Source: CAVXNB01 sp963763085 (GTDB lineage: Bacteria; Actinomycetota; Acidimicrobiia; Acidimicrobiales; Bog-793). From it: a stretch of DNA of 64,000 bases. The notes under the pieces were generated by a model that did no database searches, was not told where the DNA came from, and saw nothing but the letters and a program-made list of their open reading frames with translations. Positions 57,697 to 64,000 of the stretch are shown piece by piece. The stretch spans positions 62,001 to 126,000 of the forward strand of contig CAVXNB010000008.1 in assembly GCA_963763085.1 (NCBI GenBank). The letters are read 5' to 3'. Within the stretch, counting starts at the first letter, position 1. Every line of letters begins with the position of its first letter. A program made the position numbers and the translations under genes.

Positions 57697-58578
57697 ATGG
57701 TGGCAGTTGAGTCTGGCATTCCGCTCAGCCGGCATCTCGACGCGCCTGCCGGCGTGCTCGCCAGGGCGCGTCACGAGAACTTTCCCGTGGCTTCGCGCGT
57801 GCTGCCGGCCGACGTGCGAACAAGCCTGATGGCAATCTACGGGTTCGCGCGGCTCACCGACGACCTCGGCGACGAAGCGGCCGGAGACCGCCTGGCACAG
57901 CTCGACTGGCTCGACGCGGAGCTCGACCGTGCGGCTGCGGGCGACGCGACGCACCCGGTGTTCCAAAGGCTGTCGCCGGTGATCGGGGGACTGGACCTGA
58001 GCCTGGACCCGTTTCGCTGTCTGATCGAGGCGAACCGCATGGACCAGCGAGTCAGCCGCTACCAGACCTTCGACGACCTGGTCGGATACTGCATGTTGTC
58101 GGCGGCGCCGGTCGGTCGTCTCGTGCTCGAGGTCTTCGGGTGTTCGACGCCCGAGCGCGTCGCGCTCTCGGACCGTGTCTGCATCGGCCTGCAGCTCGTC
58201 GAGCACCTCCAGGACGTCGGCGAGGACGCCCGGCGAGGCCGCGTCTACCTGCCGCTCGACGACATGGCCAGATTCGGGTGTTCAGAGGACGAGCTGCTGG
58301 GGACGCGCTCGGGGCCGGCGCTGCGGGGGCTCGTGGCGATGGAGGTGGCGCGGGCGCGTGCGCTGCTCGCGGCCGGCCGGCCGTTGGCGGCGACGCTTGC
58401 CCTCCGCCCCAGGCTGGCGGTCACCGGCTTCGCGGCCGGCGGGATGGCCGCCCTCGACTCCATCGAACGGGCCAGAAACGACGTCCTCGCGACCCAATGC
58501 CGCCCCCACAAGCTCGGATTCGCGAGGCGGGCCCTTCCGGCTCTCGTCGCGGCGAGCCTGGACGGAGACGGGTCATGA
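57697..58578 (+). CDS. hpnC: HpnC, presqualene/hydroxysqualene-forming synthase
   Basis: A 293-residue trans-isoprenyl diphosphate synthase of the squalene/phytoene synthase fold. In the HpnCDE route it makes hydroxysqualene from presqualene diphosphate. Seen: YGFARLTDDLGDE (first Asp-rich motif) and GLQLVEHLQDVGEDARRGRVYLP (second). ATG 57697 has a strong AAGGAG. First gene of the operon; ATGA overlap with hpnD. Confidence 0.93.
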   Translation: MVAVESGIPLSRHLDAPAGVLARARHENFPVASRVLPADVRTSLMAIYGFARLTDDLGDEAAGDRLAQLDWLDAELDRAAAGDATHPVFQRLSPVIGGLDLSLDPFRCLIEANRMDQRVSRYQTFDDLVGYCMLSAAPVGRLVLEVFGCSTPERVALSDRVCIGLQLVEHLQDVGEDARRGRVYLPLDDMARFGCSEDELLGTRSGPALRGLVAMEVARARALLAAGRPLAATLALRPRLAVTGFAAGGMAALDSIERARNDVLATQCRPHKLGFARRALPALVAASLDGDGS

Positions 58579-59414
58579 ACACCGAAGCCGCCTACGACTG
58601 GTGCGAGACCGTCACGCGACGGGAGGCGAAGAACTTCTCCTACGGGATCCGGCTGCTCCACAAGCCGGAACGGCGGGCGCTCTCGGCGGTCTACGCGCTG
58701 GCCCGGCGCATCGACGACATCGGAGACGGCGACGCCGCGCCGGACGAGAAGCTCGCCGGCCTGCAGCTCCTCCGCAAGGACATCGACCCGATCGATCCCC
58801 GCACGACCGACCCGGTGCTGGTCGCAGTGGCGGACGCGGCGCGGCGGTACGGGCTGCCGATGGCCTGTTTCGGCGAGATCATCGACGGCTGCGAGATGGA
58901 CGTCATCGGCACGTCCTACGACACCATCGACGATCTCGTCGGGTACTGCCGGCGGGTGGCGGGGTCGGTCGGGCGGCTGTCGCTGGCGGTGTTCGGATCG
59001 GACGACCCCGAGCGTGCGGTGCCGCTGGCCGACGCCCTCGGCGTCGCCCTCCAGCTCACGAACATCCTGCGGGACGTGGTCGAGGACCGGTCCTTCGGCC
59101 GCGTCTACCTGCCGAGAGAAGACGCCGAGTCGGTCGGGTGCGCACCGGATCTGAGCGGGCCGCCGGCGGACGTGACCCGGCTCGTCGCCTTCGAATGCGG
59201 CCGCGCCGAGCAGTGGTTCGCCGAGGGCCTGCAGCTGCTGCCGCTGCTCGACCGCCGCAGCCGCGCCTGTGTCTCGGCGATGGCGGGCATCTACCGCCGC
59301 CTGCTGGACCGGATCGAGCGCGAGCCCGCCGCGGTCACCCGGCGCCGCGTCTCCGTGCCCGCCTGGGAGAAGGCGGCGGTGGCGGCGCGGAGCCTCGCAG
59401 GTGCGCAGCCGTGA
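58575..59414 (+). CDS. hpnD: HpnD, presqualene diphosphate synthase
   Basis: A 279-residue squalene/phytoene synthase-family enzyme that condenses two farnesyl diphosphates to presqualene diphosphate. Seen: YALARRIDDIGDG, GCEMDVIGTSYDTIDDLVGYC, and LTNILRDVVEDRSFGRVYLP. ATG 58575 overlaps the hpnC stop; the GTGA at its end starts hpnE. Confidence 0.93.
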   Translation: MNTEAAYDWCETVTRREAKNFSYGIRLLHKPERRALSAVYALARRIDDIGDGDAAPDEKLAGLQLLRKDIDPIDPRTTDPVLVAVADAARRYGLPMACFGEIIDGCEMDVIGTSYDTIDDLVGYCRRVAGSVGRLSLAVFGSDDPERAVPLADALGVALQLTNILRDVVEDRSFGRVYLPREDAESVGCAPDLSGPPADVTRLVAFECGRAEQWFAEGLQLLPLLDRRSRACVSAMAGIYRRLLDRIEREPAAVTRRRVSVPAWEKAAVAARSLAGAQP

Positions 59415-60782
59415 GCCGGCCCCGGATCGGCGTCGTCGGGGGAGGCCTGGCGGGGATCGCCGCCGCGCTCGGCGGCCGCGGACGGCGGCGCCGAGGTCGT
59501 GCTGTTCGAGCGCCGGCCGGCGCTCGGGGGCCTCACGACCTCGATCCGCAGGCACGGCCTCTCCTTCGACAACGGCCAGCACGTCTTCCTCCGCTGCTGC
59601 ACCGCCTACCTCGAACTTCTCGATCGGCTCGGCGCCCGCGAGCAGGTGTTCCTGCAGCCGCGGCTCGACGTGCCCGTGCTGGCGCCGGGCGGCGCACGAG
59701 CCTCGATCAGGCGGTCCGGACTGCCCGCCCCGCTCCATCTCCTCGGGTCACTGGCTACGGTACCGCCACCTGTCGCTGCGCGAGAGGGCGCAGCTCGCCC
59801 GGCCGGCGCTCGCGCTGCGGCGTCTCGATCCGGACGACGCCACGCTCGACGACGTCTCGTTCGGCGCCTGGCTGACCAGCCAGGGCCAGAGCGAGCGCGC
59901 CATCGACCGCCTCTGGGACCTGATCGCGCTGCCGACGCTCAACGTGCCGGCCCGGGAGGCGTCGCTCGCGCTCGCGACGAAGGTGTTCCGGACGGGCCTC
60001 CTCGACCGGTCCGACAGCGGGGACATCGGCTGGGCGACGGTGCCCCTCGCCCAGCTGCACGGGGCCAACGCCGCCCGCGCCCTCGATGCTGCCGGTGTCG
60101 AGACCGTGCTCGGCGCCGCCGTGGGCTCGATCGACCGCTCCCCGTCGGGCTCGTTCACGATCGTGTGCGGAGCCAGGCGGACGGCCGTGGACTCCGTCGT
60201 GGTCGCCACGCCGCCGCGGGTGGCAGCCACGCTCGGTGCCTTCGACGCCGATGTGGCCGAGCGGCTCGGGACGTCCCCGATCGTCAACGTCCACCTGGTG
60301 CTCGATCGGCGAGTGACCGACCTCGGGATGGCGGCTTGCGTCGACTCGCCGATCCAGTTTGTCTTCGACAGGACCGCCTCGAGCGGGATCGCCGGCGGCC
60401 AGTGCCTCGCCATCTCGCTCTCGGCTGCCGACGGCTTCATCGCCAGCGGCGCTTCCGAGCTCGTGGAGCTCTTCACCCGGGCGCTCGGCGATGTTCTCCC
60501 GGCGGCCCGCAAGGCCACCGTGGTCGACGCCGTCGTCACCCGCGAGCGGGCGGCGACGTTCCGGGCCGCTCCCGGCGTGCGGACGCTGCGCCCGCGGACC
60601 GGGACCGAGGTACCCGGGCTGTTCCTCGCCGGCGCCTGGTGCGACACCGGTTGGCCGGCGACGATGGAAGGTGCGGTGCGCAGCGGCCGCGAGGCGGCCG
60701 CGCAGGCGCTGGCCCGCTCAGGCCGCGGCTGCGCCGGTCCCCTCGTCGAGCGCCACGACCGCTGCAGGGGGCAAGGACGTGA
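59411..60782 (+). CDS. hpnE: HpnE, hydroxysqualene dehydroxylase (frameshifted)
   Basis: About 457 residues of an FAD amine-oxidase-like enzyme that reduces hydroxysqualene to squalene. The N-terminal FAD motif RIGVVGGGLAGIAAAL, then EVVLFERRPALGGLTTS, NGQHVFLRCC, and the C-terminal FLAGAWCDTGWPATMEGAVRSG are each in a different frame. Shifts are at ~59471 and ~59752 (one extra G in each) and near 60.72 kb. GTG 59411 overlaps the hpnD stop; TGA 60782 overlaps the next GTG. Confidence 0.87.
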
Positions 60783-61790
60783 CGGCCCTCACCTCCCTCA
60801 CGCGGCGCGACGGCTCGGCGGCGGCCGTGGACTCGCTGGAGCGTGCGCGGGCGCTGGTGGCGCCGGCCCTCGAGGCCGCCGTGCTCCGTCTCAGCCCCGA
60901 GCTGCGGCCGGCGGTGAGCCAGCACCTGTCCGGGGGCGGCAAGTACGTGCGCGCCGGGCTGGTCGTGCTCTCGGCCGCGGCCGCCGGGGCCGACGAGAAG
61001 GTCGGCGTCGTCGGCGCGGTCGCGATCGAGCTCGTGCACAACTTCTCGCTCGTCCACGACGACATCATCGACGGCGACCTCGAGCGCCGGCACCGCCCGA
61101 CGCTGTGGGCCGAGCACGGCGTCGGCCACGCCATCATCGCCGGCGACGCCCTCTCCACGCTCGCCCTGCAGATCCTCCTCGACGAGCCGACGCCCGAGCG
61201 TGTGCGGGCGGCGGCCCGGCTCGTCGAGGCCACGCAGGCGATGATCGCCGGCCAGGCGGAGGACATGGCCTTCGAGCAGCGGCCCTCGCTGTCGGTCGAG
61301 GACTGTCTGCAGATGGAGGCCGGCAAGACGGCAGCCCTGCTCTCCTGCGCCGCCGCCCTCGGAGCGGTCCTCGCCGGCGCCCCGGCTTCGACCGTGGACG
61401 CCCTGGCGGACTACGGGCGGCACCTCGGCATCGCCTTCCAGGCGGTCGACGACGTGCTCGGCATCTGGGGCGAGCCGGCCGTCACCGGCAAGCCGGTCGG
61501 CAACGACCTCCGCCAGCACAAGAAGACCCTGCCGATCGCGATCGCGCTCGCCAGGGGCGCAGGGCTGCCGGAGGGCCTCGAGGCCCTGCTCGAGAGCCGG
61601 CTCAGCGACGCGGACGTCGACGAGGCGGCACGGCTGCTCGACCAGTGCGGCGCCCGGCAGGAGACGATGGCGATCGGCGAGGCACACCTGCTCGCCGCGC
61701 TGGCCGCGCTCGACCGGGGCGCCGCTCGCGCCCCGGCCGCGCGCCGAGCTGGCCGCGGTCGCCCGCTACGTGACGGCGCGGGACCGATGA
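60779..61790 (+). CDS. Polyprenyl diphosphate synthase (frameshifted end)
   Basis: About 337 residues of an (all-E) prenyl diphosphate synthase, probably making farnesyl diphosphate for the hopanoid pathway. Seen: GGGKYVRAGLV, first Asp motif VHDDIIDGD, FEQRPSLSV, and the second motif FQAVDDVLGIWG with Gly in place of the last Asp, usual in this actinobacterial subgroup. A shift near 61.74 kb precedes the natural end (ELAAVARYVTARDR); TGA 61788–61790 overlaps the shc ATG. Confidence 0.87.
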
Positions 61791-63712
61791 GCGCGCTCAG
61801 GTCGAGCCGGCGAGCCGGCCGCCGAGCCGCCCCGGCCGCCGCCGGCCCCGGACGGCGCAGCAGACGCCGGCCGGTGCCTGCGAACGGCTACCGACGCACT
61901 CGTCGCCCTGCAGCACGAGGGCGGCTGGTGGAAGGGCGAGCTCGAGACGAACGTCACGATGGACGCCGAGGACCTCCTTCTTCGCGAGTTCCTGGGCATC
62001 CGGACCGACGCGCAGACGGCGTCGGCGGCGCGACTGGATCCGGTCGCGCCAGCGCGACGGACGGCACATGGGCGAACTTCTACGGCGGGCCGCCCGAGCT
62101 GTCGACCACCGTCGAGGCCTACGTGGCGCTCCGGCTGGCCGGCGATCCGCCCGACGGCGGCGCACCTCGAGCTCGCAGCCCGAGTGCGATCAGCGACGCC
62201 GGCGGCGTCGAATCCACCCGGGTCTTCACCCGGATCTGGCTGGCGCTGTTCGGCCTCTGGCCGTGGGCGGAGCTGCCGGTCCTGCCCCCGGAGCTGATCT
62301 TCCTGCCGGCGTGGTTCCCCCTCAACGTCTACGACTTCGCCTGCTGGGCGCGCCAGACCGTCGTCGCCCTCACGGTCGTCGGCGCCCACCGGCCGGTCCA
62401 GCGCGCTCGGGTTCGGCATCGACGAGCTGCGGACGGGCGCCCCGCCGGCGGCCCGGCAGCCGCTCAGCACGTGGGGTGGCCGCTTCCAGGTGCTCGACCG
62501 CGCCCTGCACGTCTACGAGCGCCGCCCGGTCAAGTTCCTGCGGCAGGCCGCCTTGCGGCGCGCCGAGCGGTGGATCCTGCAACGCCAGGAGGCGGACGGC
62601 TCCTGGGGAGGCATCCAGCCCCCGTGGGTGTACTCGCTGATGGCGCTGCGGCTGCAGGGCTACGCGCTCGACCACCCCGTCATGCGGGCCGGGCATCGAG
62701 GGCCTGGACGGCTTCACGATCGAGGACGAGGCCGGACGGCGGCTCGAGGCCTGCCAGTCGCCGGTCTGGGACACCGCCCTCGCGGTCACGGCTCTCGCCG
62801 ACGCCGGCAGGCCGGCGGACGACCCCGTGCTCCGCGTCGGCGGCCCGCTATCTGCTGGCCGAGGAGATCACGGTCCGGGGCGACTGGTCCGTCCGGCGGC
62901 CCGAACCTCGCAACCGGGGGGCTGGGCGTTCGAGTTCGCCAACGACAACTACCCGGACATCGACGACACGGCCGAAGTCGTGCTCGGGCTGGCGAGAGTC
63001 GAAGAGCCGACCGACGGGGCCGATCGACCGGGCCGTCGCGTGGATCGAGGGGATGCAGTGCCGCGACGGCGGTTGGGCGGCCTTCGACGTCGACAATACG
63101 AGGACGCTGTGCCGGGAGCTGCCGTTCTGCGACTTCGGCGAGCTGATCGATCCTCCGAGCGCTGACGTGACCGCGCACGTCGTCGAGATGCTCGCCGTGC
63201 TGGGCCGCTCGGGCGCGGCGGTCGAGCGCGGCGTGGCTTGGCTCCTGCGGGCGCAGGAGGACGACGGCTCCTGGTTCGGGCGCTGGGGAGCCAACTACGT
63301 CTACGGCACCGGGGCGGTCGTCCCGGGCCTCGTGGCCGCCGGCGTGGACGTGGGCGACCCGGCCGTCCGGCGGGCCGTCGCGTGGCTGGAACGGCATCAG
63401 AACGCCGACGGCGGCTGGGGCGAGGACCTGCGCTCTTACGGGACGACTCCTACCGCGGCCGCGGCGCCATCGACGGCGTCCCAGACGGCCTGGGCGCTGC
63501 TGGCGCTGCTGGCGGCGGGCGAGCGATCCGACGCCACCGAGCGCGGCGTGGGCTTCCTCGTCGCGACCCAGCGCGAGGACGGCACGTGGGACGAGCCGTG
63601 GTTCACCGGGACCGGGTTCCCGGGCGACTTCTACATCAACTACCACCTCTATCGGCTCGTGTTCCCGGTCATGGCACTGGGGCGGTACGTGAACGGAGAC
63701 TCCAACGGCTGA
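61787..63712 (+). CDS. shc: Squalene-hopene cyclase (many frameshifts)
   Basis: About 640 residues, the family's length, that cyclise squalene to hopene at the membrane. The catalytic motif DIDDTA (near 62.96 kb) is intact, as are the QW-type repeats (GSWGGIQPPWVYSLMALRLQGY, GGWAAFDVDNT, PFCDFGELIDPPSADVTAHV, DGSWFGRWGANYVYGTG, GTWDEPWFTGTGFPGDFYINYHLY). At least ten one-base shifts lie between 61.82 and 63.45 kb; several are repaired by removing one G (62060, 62155, 62411, 62692, 62840, 63018). A sequence-quality problem is likely. Confidence 0.85.
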   Translation: MSALRSSRRAGRRAAPAAAGPGRRSRRRPVPANGYRRTRRPAARGRLVEGRARDERHDGRRGPPSSRVPGHPDRRADGVGGATGSGRASATDGTWANFYGGPPELSTTVEAYVALRLAGDPPDGGAPRARSPSAISDAGGVESTRVFTRIWLALFGLWPWAELPVLPPELIFLPAWFPLNVYDFACWARQTVVALTVVGAHRPVQRARVRHRRAADGRPAGGPAAAQHVGWPLPGARPRPARLRAPPGQVPAAGRLAARRAVDPATPGGGRLLGRHPAPVGVLADGAAAAGLRARPPRHAGRASRAWTASRSRTRPDGGSRPASRRSGTPPSRSRLSPTPAGRRTTPCSASAARYLLAEEITVRGDWSVRRPEPRNRGAGRSSSPTTTTRTSTTRPKSCSGWRESKSRPTGPIDRAVAWIEGMQCRDGGWAAFDVDNTRTLCRELPFCDFGELIDPPSADVTAHVVEMLAVLGRSGAAVERGVAWLLRAQEDDGSWFGRWGANYVYGTGAVVPGLVAAGVDVGDPAVRRAVAWLERHQNADGGWGEDLRSYGTTPTAAAAPSTASQTAWALLALLAAGERSDATERGVGFLVATQREDGTWDEPWFTGTGFPGDFYINYHLYRLVFPVMALGRYVNGDSNG

Positions 63713-64000
63713 GCTCAAGGTTCTCGACAGCGCTTCGCGTCGAGGCCTTCGCCGTCGGCGGTGCCGACGTCGTCATCGGCGCGGGCCGGGATCGGGCCAG
63801 GCGCGCCGGCGCCGAGCTTGCCGAGCGGCTCGACGAGACGACCGCGGTGGCGCTGGTCGGTGTGGCCGGCGGCCTCGCTCCGGAGCTGCGCCCGGCGACC
63901 TCGTCGTCGCGAGTGAGCTGCGGGAGCACCGGCTCGACCACGTCGCAGGCGCTGCCCGGCGCGGCGCTGCTCGTCGCGGCTGCGTTCCGGCGGGCCGGCC
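63712..64000 (+). CDS. hpnG: HpnG-like hopanoid-associated phosphorylase (partial, frameshifted)
   Basis: The right end of the window codes for the start of a nucleoside-phosphorylase-fold protein: VLTALRVEAFAVGGADVVIGAGRDRARRAG … VALVGVAGGLAPELRPGDLVVASELR once two one-base shifts (near 63.73 and 63.90 kb) are corrected. HpnG removes adenine from adenosylhopane to give ribosylhopane. The start codon is unclear, and the gene runs past 64000. Confidence 0.68.

Noticed and set aside
59269..61773. 834-codon plus-strand frame joining hpnE to the prenyl synthase region
   Set aside because: Its second half is an Arg/Gly-rich shadow of the prenyl synthase; the real gene is in the frame with HDDIIDGD and GGGKYVRAG.

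Overview
The window looks like the chromosome of a high-GC actinobacterium, most likely of the class Acidimicrobiia or close to it. The evidence is indirect: very GC-rich codon use, red-type (form I) RuBisCO with CbbX, secreted 'GYWLV…DGGVFSFGDA' repeats that are frequent in that class, a K+-independent proton-pumping pyrophosphatase, a DUF2510 protein, a GAP-family protein and an actinobacterial-type hopanoid cluster. I see no rRNA, tRNA, CRISPR array, insertion sequence or prophage.

Layout. 1–2913: 3' part of a carbon-fixation operon (rbcL end, rbcS, cbbX) followed by two small membrane proteins. 2914–5492: FUSC-type membrane protein with an unusual structured leader, LapA-like protein, two small proteins. 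5559–9513 (minus): bcp, then a tightly overlapping ubiX–ubiD–P450–ferredoxin operon. 9643–13379: a secreted protein, then a minus-strand flavin electron-transfer module (ferric-reductase-like protein, FMN-binding domain, ApbE). 13481–19938 (minus): alaX, a molybdopterin oxidoreductase complex (fused FeS–NrfD subunit plus catalytic subunit) and an MFS transporter. 20040–27120: membrane protein, glnE, nadE, an overlooked 189-aa gene, a primary-type sigma factor and a 27-aa membrane peptide. 27281–32462 (minus): APC permease fused to an OB-fold, two TrkA-type proteins and a HAD phosphatase. 32560–42086: hppA, topA, aquaporin, a three-gene minus group (DUF6325, SHOCT, GAP), tmk–holB. 42154–44679 (minus): HMG-CoA-lyase-like, nitrilase-like, SDR. 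44835–50723: collagen-like secreted protein, 2-hydroxyacid dehydrogenase, pterin dehydratase, amino-acid ABC transporter. 50774–57484: NDH-2, PAS-GGDEF-EAL protein, sulfatase, EAL protein, MerR–TetR fusion regulator. 57697–64000: hopanoid operon hpnC–hpnD–hpnE–polyprenyl synthase–shc–hpnG (cut by the window end).

The most interesting signals outside the gene list are: two near-identical 49-bp palindromes, each between convergent genes; a matching sigma-28/WhiG-like promoter (TCAA-N16-GNCGAYAA) in front of both cyclic-di-GMP genes; the MerR–TetR fusion directly upstream of the hopanoid operon; the permease–OB-fold fusion; and a 43/44-bp tandem duplication that fuses the molybdoenzyme to the MFS gene.

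Caution: many conserved genes (glnE, topA, the NrfD subunit, an ABC binding protein, the collagen-like gene and especially everything after 59.4 kb) carry single-base frameshifts. In ten cases I checked, deleting one G from a G run restores the expected protein. This looks like sequencing or assembly error rather than gene decay, but the sequence alone cannot prove it.
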